From DASUZB01 sp036377075 (GTDB lineage Bacteria; Actinomycetota; CALGFH01), in the NCBI GenBank assembly GCA_036377075.1, contig DASUZB010000087.1, forward strand, positions 1 through 28,868: a stretch of 28,868 bases of DNA, read 5' to 3'. A program made the position numbers and the translations under genes. A model generated the notes under the pieces. The model made no database searches. It had not been told where the DNA came from and saw nothing but the letters and a program-made list of their open reading frames with translations. This document shows, piece after piece, positions 1-6,402 of the stretch; position 1 is the first letter of the stretch, and every line of letters starts with the position of its first letter.

Positions 1-1
1 C

Positions 2-367
2 TATCCCGGCCTGGCCGCCACCGACGTGTTCCGCAACGCCCGTGGCCTGCCCCGCCCGTTGCGCACCGCCGCCGTCGCGGTGCACCGCCTGGCCGCCGCC
101 GCGCCGGCCGCCGCGGCGCAGACACCGGTGTTCCTGGCCCACGACCCGGGCACCACCGGCGTCACCGGAGGCTTCTTCGGGCCTGGCCGACGCCGGCGGC
201 GCATCCCCAGGCGGGTCCTGCGCCCCGACCGGCGTGCCGCGCTGTGGGCGGCCAGCGAGGAGCTCGTCCGGCCCTGGCTGCCCGACCCTACCTGGCCACC
301 AAGGTCGTCCGGCGGCCACGCCGAGCCCGCAGCCAGTTCCCCGGCGGCGGGGACGAGGAACCCATGA
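2..367 (+). CDS. Short-chain dehydrogenase/reductase, C-terminal part (5' end outside window)
   Basis: The frame is open from the window edge to TGA at 365-367. It begins with YPGLAATDVFR, which matches the segment after the catalytic Tyr-x-x-x-Lys in SDR oxidoreductases, where a P-G motif and a T-D pair line the cofactor pocket. It continues with a typical retinol-dehydrogenase-like tail (QTPVFLAHDP, then VTGGFF, then a helix with LWAASEELV). The Rossmann glycine motif and the active site lie upstream of the window, so substrate and completeness cannot be judged. The last 25 or so residues are Pro/Ser/Gly-rich and look like an unstructured extension. It ends 10 bases from the convergent acetyltransferase gene. 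Confidence 0.7.
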   Translation, partial: YPGLAATDVFRNARGLPRPLRTAAVAVHRLAAAAPAAAAQTPVFLAHDPGTTGVTGGFFGPGRRRRRIPRRVLRPDRRAALWAASEELVRPWLPDPTWPPRSSGGHAEPAASSPAAGTRNP

Positions 368-377
368 GCATCGTGGG

Positions 378-914
378 TCAGGTGTGGACCCAGACCAGAC
401 AGTCGTGCCAGGTGTCGTCGCCCGGGTCGTCGCTGGCCCAGGCGCGGCAGTGGCGCGGCAGGCGTTGCTCCAGCTGGTAGCCGGCCCGTTGCGCAAGCCG
501 CAGCGATGGCGTGTTGTCGGGGTCGATCTCCAGCCACACCCGCGCCAGGGCCGCGCTGGTGTGCGCCCAGGCGGTCAGGGCCTGGACGCCGCGCAAGGCG
601 ATCCCTTGGCGCCGGTGCTCTGGCCGCACCCAGTAGGCCAGCTCGGCGCTGTGGAGACCGTCCGGCATGAGGCCGAGCGCGCCGACCAGCCTGGTGCCGT
701 GCAGCACGCCGAAGGACACCTGCGCGCGGCGCTGCGGATCCCATGCTCGCAGGGCCGCCTGGGCATCCGCCGGCGAGTAGGGCCCGGCGGGGCGGGGACC
801 CCACAGGGCAGGGGCCGACTCTGCCTGGGTGGCCTCCACCAGCAACGCCTCGTCCTTTCCGGTCAAGGTGCGCAGGCGAAGTCCGCCCAGGTCCAGGTCG
901 ATGAGCCACTCCAT
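378..914 (-). CDS. GNAT family N-acetyltransferase (RimJ/RimL-like)
   Basis: This 178-residue protein has the GNAT acetyl-CoA binding segment: a beta strand with AELAYWVRPEHRRQGIA, where RRQGIA fits the Q/R-x-x-G-x-A pyrophosphate loop, followed by a helix and then the WLEIDPDNTPSLRLAQRAGY block that is typical of RimJ/RimL-like enzymes. It probably transfers an acetyl group to an amine of a protein or small molecule; the acceptor cannot be told from sequence. I chose the ATG at 914, which starts MEWLIDLDL. An AAGGGG motif lies about 13 bases upstream, and a TTG at 923 would sit closer to it, so the true start may be three codons earlier. It is convergent with the upstream SDR and stands apart from the catabolic block. 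Confidence 0.8.
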   Translation of the reverse strand: MEWLIDLDLGGLRLRTLTGKDEALLVEATQAESAPALWGPRPAGPYSPADAQAALRAWDPQRRAQVSFGVLHGTRLVGALGLMPDGLHSAELAYWVRPEHRRQGIALRGVQALTAWAHTSAALARVWLEIDPDNTPSLRLAQRAGYQLEQRLPRHCRAWASDDPGDDTWHDCLVWVHT

Positions 915-1040
915 GACGGTCAATTGTCCCCTTGTCGGTTTGTCGCTCAGTGCCTGGCAGCCTGGGACCGGCCCCAGGGCCCGTGGCCGCGACGCCCGGG
1001 ATGCGGCACGGATCACGGTACAGGCCACCTGCCGCATCGT

Positions 1041-1115
1041 CCGTTCGGTCGTTCGATCTAGCTTGACAGATCGCATTCGCTGGGTAACCTTCGTCTTGAT
1101 CGGACGATCGAACGA
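1041..1115 (+). promoter_or_regulatory. Promoter-like element framed by inverted tandem 8-mers
   Basis: On the plus strand TTGACA (1063-1068) is followed after 16 bases by TAACCT (1085-1090), a good sigma-70-type pair. It is flanked by GTTCGGTC+GTTCGATC (1043-1058) on the left and GATCGGAC+GATCGAAC (1098-1113) on the right. The inner arms TCGTTCGATC and GATCGAACGA (1049-1058 and 1106-1115) are perfect inverted repeats. This looks like two operator blocks around one promoter. Downstream, GGGAGG precedes an ATG at 1193, but that reading frame runs antisense into the zinc-ribbon and paaC genes and has no recognisable protein. The rest of the 915-1282 gap holds only the palindrome listed next. 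Confidence 0.45.
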
Positions 1116-1247
1116 GGACGCGACGTTTCCTGTGAGGGTGCCCGGAGTGGCGGACGCCCCGCGGCAGGCTCACGGATCATTGGGAGGACGCCATGGACGG
1201 CCAGCCGACGCTCCCAGCAGGATCGCGGCGTGCCCGGGTGGCGGCCG

Positions 1248-1267
1248 GGGTGGGCGGCCGCCCACCC
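1248..1267 (-). terminator. Perfect 20-bp palindrome after the paa gene block
   Basis: The arms GGGTGGGCGG and CCGCCCACCC pair without mismatch. The palindrome begins 15 bases past the stop of the last gene of the catabolic block. There is no T-run, so it is at best a hairpin-only terminator, which is common in high-GC actinobacteria. An operator or a chance GC palindrome are alternatives. Confidence 0.4.
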
Positions 1268-1282
1268 GGCGGCAGGGTCGGC

Positions 1283-1417
1283 TCAGGACCGGCCGCGCCG
1301 GCGGATCCGCTCGAACGGGCTCTGGCAGGCGGTGCAGATCCACTGCGAGGTCATGGTCGTCGGCCCGACCGCGCCGACCAGCTCGACCTCCTCGGAGCCG
1401 CACCACGGGCAGGTCAC
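1283..1417 (-). CDS. Small zinc-ribbon protein, detached C-terminal part of PaaD
   Basis: This is a 44-residue product with two CxxC pairs: CPWC near the start and CTAC about 25 residues later, ending SPFERIRRR. Spacing and ending match the C-terminal zinc-binding tail of canonical PaaD, where a CP-x-C pair and a second C-x-x-C pair lead into a PF(D/E)-x-(F/I) ending. In this cluster the MIP18-like part of PaaD is a separate gene at 2630-2935 and lacks this tail, so together the two genes appear to make up one split PaaD. The GTG at 1417 overlaps the paaC stop as GTGA, and a GGAG lies about a dozen bases upstream, pointing to translational coupling. An ATG at 1486 would add 23 residues inside paaC and is less likely. 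Confidence 0.65.
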   Translation of the reverse strand: MTCPWCGSEEVELVGAVGPTTMTSQWICTACQSPFERIRRRGRS

Positions 1418-2196
1418 CCCGTCGCCGGCTCCAGGCGCCGTTGCAGGCGGTTCCATCGATCCCATGGCAGGTGCCGGTCCTCCCATCGTCCGGTCTGCTG
1501 GTCCCGGCCGAGGTGCAGCTCGACGCCGACCTCCTCGAGCAGCGGGGCGACCCGGTCCAGGTAGGCCTCGCGCAGCTCCTGGTTGCCGCGGTTGAGCAGT
1601 CCCTCGCTCCGCAGCGTCTCCACCCCGTGCTCGCCGGGTGGCCCGAACCAGCAGAGCACCTCCTCCAGCGACCCGTCCACGCGTGCCTGCAGGTGGTCGA
1701 GGCCACCGGGCAGGCGGACGAGCTCGCGGACCCTGCCGTCGGCGAAGTCCCGGTGGAACTCCTCCTCCTCGAGCATCCGCGGCACGCGCCGGGCGAGCGC
1801 CTCGTAAGGACTACCCATCAGCGCCTCCAGCATCGTGGTGGTGGCCCCGTCGACCAGCAGCAGCGCGGCGACCGCGTGCGGCCAGGTCGGGAACGGCGCG
1901 TCGAGGATGGACACGTTGTAGGCGCGCCCCCGCTCCACCGGGTCGACCGGCCCGGGGAAGGGCAGCTCGCCCAGCAGGGGGTAGAGCACCCGGGCCTGGC
2001 CGAGCTCGCCCTGGGCGACGGCCGCGCAGGCCACGCCGACCTCGAGGCTGGGCGAGCCGACCGCCCACTCCGACAGGTGCCGGCCCAGCCAGTACTTGTT
2101 GTCGGCGAGGACGACCAGCAGGTTCACGGCAGCGGCCAGGGCGTCGTCGTCGTCGGTCACCCAGGCGCTCGCCTGGGTCGGCCGCGCGTCAGCCAT
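1414..2196 (-). CDS. paaC: Phenylacetyl-CoA epoxidase subunit PaaC homologue
   Basis: This 260-residue protein has the PaaC layout: an N-terminal helix with LADNKYWLGRHLSEW, then a helix with LGQARVLYPLL, then an acidic helix with MLEEEEFHRDF, which corresponds to the E-x-x-H helix of ferritin-like proteins. In the characterised phenylacetyl-CoA epoxidase, PaaC pairs with PaaA as a structural, non-catalytic partner; here the same role is inferred. The ATG at 2196 overlaps the preceding paaB-like stop and has GGAGG six bases upstream; a GTG at 2199 is an alternative. Divergence from the classical PaaC, and the lack of classical paa neighbours, suggest a substrate other than phenylacetyl-CoA. 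Confidence 0.8.
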   Translation of the reverse strand: MADARPTQASAWVTDDDDALAAAVNLLVVLADNKYWLGRHLSEWAVGSPSLEVGVACAAVAQGELGQARVLYPLLGELPFPGPVDPVERGRAYNVSILDAPFPTWPHAVAALLLVDGATTTMLEALMGSPYEALARRVPRMLEEEEFHRDFADGRVRELVRLPGGLDHLQARVDGSLEEVLCWFGPPGEHGVETLRSEGLLNRGNQELREAYLDRVAPLLEEVGVELHLGRDQQTGRWEDRHLPWDRWNRLQRRLEPATG

Positions 2197-2398
2197 CACC
2201 GACCTCCGCCGGGCTCGGGCCCAGGATCCAGTGGATGGAGCGCTCCGGGATCAGGACCAGCTCGACCCACTCGCGGCCGTGGCGCTCCAGCGCGGAGCTG
2301 GCCGCGGCGTCGCCGTCGGCCGCGGTGAGCGTCCCCTGGAACTCGAGCGGCTCGGGGTACTCCTTCCGGCCGAACACGCGGTACCGCTCCACGGTCAC
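2189..2398 (-). CDS. Second PaaB-like small subunit
   Basis: The 69-residue product begins YRVFGRKEYPEPLEFQGTL, continues with an Ala-rich helix, and ends in a strand EWVELVLIPERSIHWI. This strand-helix-strand pattern, with a substrate-extension (QGTL) motif and a terminal beta strand, matches the PaaB fold. It sits directly behind another PaaB-like gene with a six-base gap, so the cluster has two small B subunits. The GTG at 2398 was chosen because it leaves the whole first strand intact and follows the previous stop closely. It could be a PaaB duplicate with its own role in assembly. Its assignment rests on pattern and position, not on a database match. Confidence 0.6.
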   Translation of the reverse strand: MTVERYRVFGRKEYPEPLEFQGTLTAADGDAAASSALERHGREWVELVLIPERSIHWILGPSPAEVGDG

Positions 2399-2404
2399 AC
2401 CAGC

Positions 2405-2629
2405 CTACCCAGGGGCGACGACGGGGACGACGTCGGCGCGCCTGACCACGAACATCTCCTGCCAGCGGCGCTCGTCGTACATCATGAACGCGAACACCCT
2501 GGCGTCCTTGGGACCGACCGCCTGGACCGTGCCGACGTAGTGCGCGCGCGCCTCACGGTCGTGGCGCGCGTACACCTCCCAAGCCTCCACGCGACCCGGC
2601 TGCGGCGCGCGAGCCTTCCCGGCGTCCAC
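2405..2629 (-). CDS. paaB: Phenylacetyl-CoA epoxidase subunit PaaB homologue
   Basis: This 74-residue protein has the PaaB signature: WEVYARHDREARAHYVGTV aligns with the YEVFVR...HVGSL start of known PaaB, followed by a helix (KDARVFAFMMYDERR) and a strand with FVVRRADVV that aligns with IWVV-x-x-S-x-I. In characterised systems PaaB is a small bridging subunit required for a functional PaaAC assembly. The GTG at 2629 follows the TAG of the upstream gene with no gap. It is shorter than the roughly 95-residue E. coli protein because it stops soon after the last strand. Confidence 0.75.
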   Translation of the reverse strand: MDAGKARAPQPGRVEAWEVYARHDREARAHYVGTVQAVGPKDARVFAFMMYDERRWQEMFVVRRADVVPVVAPG

Positions 2630-2935
2630 CTACGTCACCCCGAGGGCGAGCAGGGCCAGGCGCCCCTCCTCGGTCACGTCGTCGCGGCTCCAGGGCTCGA
2701 AGACCTCTTCCACCTGGACGTCGGTGACGCCGTCGAGCCGCCGGAGCCGCGCCTCGACGTCCTCGCGCAGCACGTCGGTGCAGGGGCAGGCGATGGTGGT
2801 GTAGGTGATGCCCACCCGCACGGTGGTCCCCTCGACCGTCACCTCGCGGACCAACCCCAGGTCGACGATGTTGATGGGAAGCTCGGGGTCCTCGACCTCG
2901 GCCAGGGCCGCGCGGACGTCGTCTGCCGCGACCAT
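2630..2935 (-). CDS. paaD: MIP18/DUF59 protein, N-terminal part of PaaD
   Basis: The 101-residue product is a MIP18 (DUF59, iron-sulfur assembly) domain: VEDPELPINIVDLGLVREV is the family start motif, and TYTTIACPCTDVLREDVEARL is the loop with conserved cysteines and the following helix. PaaD proteins carry this domain and then a zinc-binding tail, and are thought to help maturation of the epoxidase. Here the gene stops right after the domain, and the zinc-ribbon part lies four genes downstream at 1283-1417. The ATG at 2935 is two bases after the paaA stop. A stand-alone SufT-like role is an alternative, but position inside the paa set favours PaaD. Confidence 0.8.
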   Translation of the reverse strand: MVAADDVRAALAEVEDPELPINIVDLGLVREVTVEGTTVRVGITYTTIACPCTDVLREDVEARLRRLDGVTDVQVEEVFEPWSRDDVTEEGRLALLALGVT

Positions 2936-2937
2936 GG

Positions 2938-3867
2938 TCACGCCGGGTGCGGCTGGAACTGCCGGTAGCCGCGTTGGATCATGGCGACGAACTCCTCGTT
3001 GCAGGGGCCGCGCCGCTTCCAGCGGGCCAGCACGTCGTCCCAGGACACGGCGCCACCCTCGACGTCCCAGCGCTTGGCGTCCTCGTCGAAGGCCATCGGG
3101 AACGGGCAGTCGACCACGTAGGCGCCGCCGTCGCCGCGGTGGGCGGGGACCGGGAAGCCCAGCCGCTCGCACAGCGGCACCGTGGCGGACATCCATTCCT
3201 GGCGGAGCTGGTCGTTGGTCAGGCCCTTGAGCCGGTAGCCGACCTGCTCGCCGTGGCGCTTGAGCTCGTCGGGCAGGCCGAACCACTCCAGGGTGAGCAC
3301 GAACATCCAGTCGACGGCGCGCTGCACCTTGGCCCTGCGTTCGGGGTCCTCGGAGAGGATCTTCATCCAGCGCTCGCCGTGGCGCAGGTGGAAGGTCTCC
3401 TCCCGGTCGACCTTGACCAGCGCCCGCTTCCACGGGCCGTAGCTGGTGTGCTGGTAGATGTCGCTGAGCAGCACGTAGCCGGCGCGGTCGTAGAAGGCGT
3501 TGGCGACGACCAGCTCCTCCCAGGTGTCCAGCGGCACGTCGAAGGCGTACGGGTACTTGAAGGCCTTCGCCGGGCGCTCGTAGACCAGCTCGTCGGGGTC
3601 GAAGCCGAGGTCGCGCAGCATGCGGTAGGCGATGTGGGCGTGGCCGAGCTCGTCCTGGACGATGCTGACGGCCGACATGTAGGAGTTGATCGAGGGCGCG
3701 TCCCTGGCCGCGCGCAGGTAGGCGGGCGCGCTGACCAGCTCGGTGTCGGCCGACACGATCAGGGTCCGCTTGAGCCCCTCGACGTAGGCCTCGGTGGCGG
3801 TGTCGAGCCCCTCGACCAGCCTGCCGCTCCGCAGGCGTTCCAGCAGCTCGGCCTCGGTCCTCAGCAC
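2938..3867 (-). CDS. paaA: Paa-type di-iron epoxidase catalytic subunit (PaaA homologue)
   Basis: This 309-residue protein is the catalytic subunit of a phenylacetyl-CoA-epoxidase-like enzyme. The expected di-iron ligands are visible: E43 in SADTELVSAP, the E73-L-G-H76 motif in IVQDELGHAH, D127 in NAFYDRAGY, and the E157-T-F-H160 motif in REETFHLRHGE. In the known enzyme the di-iron site activates O2 and epoxidises the aromatic ring of the CoA ester. The GTG at 3867 is a clear start, with GGAGGAG five bases upstream; ATGs at about 3886 and 3904 lack such a site. It heads the last segment of the block, behind a promoter with a built-in palindrome. Because its neighbours are a benzoate-CoA ligase family enzyme and not phenylacetate-CoA ligase, the substrate is probably another aryl-CoA. 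Confidence 0.85.
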   Translation of the reverse strand: MLRTEAELLERLRSGRLVEGLDTATEAYVEGLKRTLIVSADTELVSAPAYLRAARDAPSINSYMSAVSIVQDELGHAHIAYRMLRDLGFDPDELVYERPAKAFKYPYAFDVPLDTWEELVVANAFYDRAGYVLLSDIYQHTSYGPWKRALVKVDREETFHLRHGERWMKILSEDPERRAKVQRAVDWMFVLTLEWFGLPDELKRHGEQVGYRLKGLTNDQLRQEWMSATVPLCERLGFPVPAHRGDGGAYVVDCPFPMAFDEDAKRWDVEGGAVSWDDVLARWKRRGPCNEEFVAMIQRGYRQFQPHPA

Positions 3868-3904
3868 GTTGGCTCCTCCGTCGGGCATCCGGTGCCGTCC
3901 AGCC

Positions 3905-3933
3905 ATGATGGCTCCGTCTGACCGGTCAGTCAA
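3905..3933 (-). promoter_or_regulatory. paaA promoter with TetR-type operator in the spacer
   Basis: Read on the minus strand, TTGACT (3933-3928) is followed after 17 bases by CATCAT (3910-3905). The perfect palindrome CTGACCGGTCAG (3918-3929) fills the start of the spacer, so a bound dimer would block RNA polymerase. The predicted transcript starts about 30 bases before the paaA GTG. The -35 box overlaps the stop codon of the amidohydrolase gene. The same palindrome appears at 15612-15625 and, degenerate, at 10956-10975. Confidence 0.65.
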
Positions 3934-4793
3934 CCAACGGGGCCGTCCAGGCCCCGGTAGACCTTGCGGGCGTTGCCGGCCAGCACGGCGGGCAGGTCGG
4001 CCTGGTCGATGTCGAGCTTGGCGACGGCCCGGGCGTTGGCGGCGATGCCGGGCACGCCGGGCCAGTCGCTGCCGAAGATGAACTTGCGCGCCAGGCGGCG
4101 CAGGTCGTGGCGGGCGTAGTAGTCGGGCAGCCGCTGCGGCGGCAGGCCCGACAGGTCGATCCACACGTTCTCGCGCGCCAGGGCCAGGAACGCGGCCGCG
4201 TCGTACCACCAGCCGCGGCCGCCGTGGGCGAGCACCACCTTGAGGCCGGGGACCTCGTTCAGGATCTCGTCGATCGGGCCGGGGTCGCCGTAGCGGTTGA
4301 CCGCGCCGGGGAAGGTGCTGGTGCCCGAGTGGAACACCACCGGCACGCCGAGCTCGGCGCAGCGCTGGTAGACCAGGTACAGGACGCCGTCGGTGGGGGA
4401 GAAGCGCCCGTGGACCGGGTGCAGCTTGACGGCCGCGGCGCCGAGCGCGAGCTGACGCTCCAGCTCGGTGGCGATGGGATGGTGCAGGTGCGGGTTGAGG
4501 TTGGCGATCAGCCGGAAGCGCCGCGGGTTGTACTCCAGCAGCGGCAGCAGGTCCTCGACGGGTTGGATGCCGGTGACCCTGGGGCTGTACTCGCTCATCA
4601 GCAGCGCCACGTCGACGCCCTCCTCGGCGAGGTAGGCGTCGAAGCGGTCGGGGCGGACCCTGCCGGCGTCGTCGTAGAGGTCGCCGAACGGCAGCCTGCG
4701 CCCGAACGGCGACCACAGCTCCCGCGGCAGCTTCAGGGTGGGCAGCCGCGCCGGGTGCAGGTGGACGTCGACCAGGGGAAGGCCGTCGATCAG
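3930..4793 (-). CDS. Amidohydrolase family (amidohydrolase_2-like) TIM-barrel enzyme
   Basis: The 287-residue protein has the metal-dependent hydrolase pattern: H11-x-H13 at the end of the first strand (VDVHLHP), KLHPVHGRF and then VVFHSGTS in the middle, and FIFGSDWPG near the C-terminus supplying the conserved Asp. Family members hydrolyse C-N or C-O bonds or decarboxylate aromatic and semialdehyde acids. Here it may act on a ring-opened or lactone intermediate, but no specific reaction can be claimed. No ATG, GTG or TTG lies in frame near the H-x-H motif. The best start is a CTG at 4793 that overlaps the ligase stop (CTGA) and has AAGGAGG seven bases upstream. The gene lies between the CoA ligase and the paaA promoter. 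Confidence 0.75.
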   Translation of the reverse strand: MIDGLPLVDVHLHPARLPTLKLPRELWSPFGRRLPFGDLYDDAGRVRPDRFDAYLAEEGVDVALLMSEYSPRVTGIQPVEDLLPLLEYNPRRFRLIANLNPHLHHPIATELERQLALGAAAVKLHPVHGRFSPTDGVLYLVYQRCAELGVPVVFHSGTSTFPGAVNRYGDPGPIDEILNEVPGLKVVLAHGGRGWWYDAAAFLALARENVWIDLSGLPPQRLPDYYARHDLRRLARKFIFGSDWPGVPGIAANARAVAKLDIDQADLPAVLAGNARKVYRGLDGPVG

Positions 4794-6397
4794 AGCACGT
4801 CCTCCTTGGGGCTGGGGCCGACCGGCTCGCCGGGGGCGTCCGCGCGCAGCTTGAAGCGCTGGACCTTGCCGGTGGTGGTCTTGGGCAGCTCGGCGACGTA
4901 CTCGACCACGTGCGGGTACTCGTAGCGCTGCAGCCGCTGCTTGCACCACTCCTGCAGCTCGGGGGTGAGCGTCGCGGGCTCGGCGTCGCCCTTGGCCACC
5001 ACCACCGCCTTGATCCTGGTCAGGCCCTCGACCTGGACCTGGACGACGGCGCACTCGAACACCGCCGGGTGCTCGACCAGGACCGCCTCGATCTCGACCG
5101 GGGAGACCCACAGGCCGCCGACCTTGAGCATGTCGTCGACCCTGCCCTGGTACCACCAGTAGCCGTCGGCGTCCTGGCGGAAGCGGTCACCGGTGTAGAC
5201 CCAGTCGCCGACCACCGTCCGCTTGGTCTTCTCGTGCTGGCGCCAGTAGCCGGCCAGCGCGCTGTCGCCGCGCACGTACAGGTTGCCGGTCTCGCCGGGT
5301 GGCGTGGGGTTCAGCTCCTCGTCGAGCAGCTTCAGCTCGTAGCCGGGCACCGGCCGGCCGCTCGACCCCGGCCGGACGTCGCCGGGGGAGTTGGAGCAGA
5401 AGATGTGGAGCATCTCGGTAGAGCCGATGCCGTCCAGGACCGGCACGCCGTAGGCCTCGTGCCAGCGCCGCCACAGCTCCCCCGGCAGCGCCTCGGCGGC
5501 CGAGACGCACAACCGCACCGAGGACAGGTCGCGCCGCTCCGCCCCCTCGGTGGCCAGCATGGCGTTGAACAGGGTCGGCACCGAGAAGAACAGCGTCGGC
5601 CGGTGGCGCTCGACGGCGTCCAGGACCAGGGCCGGCACCGGCCGTCCGTAGAACAGCACCGCGGTGGCACCGACCCAGAAGGGGAACGACAGGCCGTTGC
5701 CCAGCCCGTAGGCGTGGAACAGTTTGGTGGTCGACAGGCACACGTCGTCCTCACGGATACCCAGGACCTGCGTGGCGTACGTCTGGCAGGTGTAGGGCAG
5801 GTCGTGCTGCAGGTGGACCACGCCCTTGGGGCGGCCGGTCGAGCCCGAGCTGTAGAGCCAGAACGCCGGGTCGTCGCGGTGGGTGGGCGCCGGTGCCAGC
5901 TCGCCGGCGTGCTCGGCGAGCAGCGCGGCGAAGTCGTGCGCGCCCTCGGCCGGACCGCCGACGGTGACCAGCTCGACCGGCTCGTGGTGGGCGGCCAGCG
6001 CCTCGCGCACCTTGCCGAGCAGGGCGAGGTCGACGACCACCGCACGGGCGTCCGAGTCGGCCAGCAGGTAGGCGTAGTCGTCGGGCTTGAACATCGGGTT
6101 GAGGGGGACCGGGACGACGCCGGCGCGGATCGCCCCGAGGAAGGCGGCCGGGAACGCCGGGGTGTCGTCGAGCACCAGCAGCACCCGCTGCTCGCGCCCC
6201 ACGCCGAGCGCGCGCAGGGCGCGGCCGGCGGCGCAGGCGTCGTCGAAGAGCCGCTGGTAGGTCACCTGGCGGTCGGCCGCGCGGAGCGCCGCCTTGGCGC
6301 CCCGGCCGGCCTCGAGGTTGCGGTCGAGCAGCGTGCTGACGTTGTAGCGTGCCGGCGTTGCCGGCACGGTCGTCTCGGGCACCGCAGGAACTGCCAT
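4790..6397 (-). CDS. Benzoate-CoA ligase family acyl-CoA synthetase
   Basis: This 535-residue ANL-superfamily enzyme activates a carboxylic acid with ATP to an acyl-adenylate and then to the CoA thioester. Visible motifs are the P-loop YSSGSTGRPKG (182-192), A5 GIGSTEML (323-330), YTGDRF (401-406), the hinge-region GRVDDMLKVGG (418-428), and PKTTTGK with catalytic K511. The start YNVSTLLDRN, the KLFHAYGLGN segment and the HIFCSNSPGDVRPGSSG segment resemble the benzoate-CoA ligase family (benzoate, hydroxybenzoates, aminobenzoates), not phenylacetate-CoA ligase. The ATG at 6397 has AAGGGG eight bases upstream; a GTG at 6406 overlapping the previous stop is an alternative. It supplies the aryl-CoA for the Paa-like epoxidase encoded downstream (inference). 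Confidence 0.85.
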   Translation of the reverse strand: MAVPAVPETTVPATPARYNVSTLLDRNLEAGRGAKAALRAADRQVTYQRLFDDACAAGRALRALGVGREQRVLLVLDDTPAFPAAFLGAIRAGVVPVPLNPMFKPDDYAYLLADSDARAVVVDLALLGKVREALAAHHEPVELVTVGGPAEGAHDFAALLAEHAGELAPAPTHRDDPAFWLYSSGSTGRPKGVVHLQHDLPYTCQTYATQVLGIREDDVCLSTTKLFHAYGLGNGLSFPFWVGATAVLFYGRPVPALVLDAVERHRPTLFFSVPTLFNAMLATEGAERRDLSSVRLCVSAAEALPGELWRRWHEAYGVPVLDGIGSTEMLHIFCSNSPGDVRPGSSGRPVPGYELKLLDEELNPTPPGETGNLYVRGDSALAGYWRQHEKTKRTVVGDWVYTGDRFRQDADGYWWYQGRVDDMLKVGGLWVSPVEIEAVLVEHPAVFECAVVQVQVEGLTRIKAVVVAKGDAEPATLTPELQEWCKQRLQRYEYPHVVEYVAELPKTTTGKVQRFKLRADAPGEPVGPSPKEDVL

Positions 6398-6402
6398 CTC
6401 CC

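Noticed and set aside
1193..1564. Plus-strand frame with a good ribosome site after the orphan promoter
   Set aside because: Beyond the first codons it is antisense to the zinc-ribbon and paaC genes and shows no recognisable protein; kept only as part of the orphan-promoter observation.
3867..3904. Upstream ATG starts for paaA (about 3886 and 3904)
   Set aside because: The GTG at 3867 has a strong GGAGGAG at good spacing; the ATGs lack one, and the 3904 ATG overlaps or abuts the predicted -10 region.
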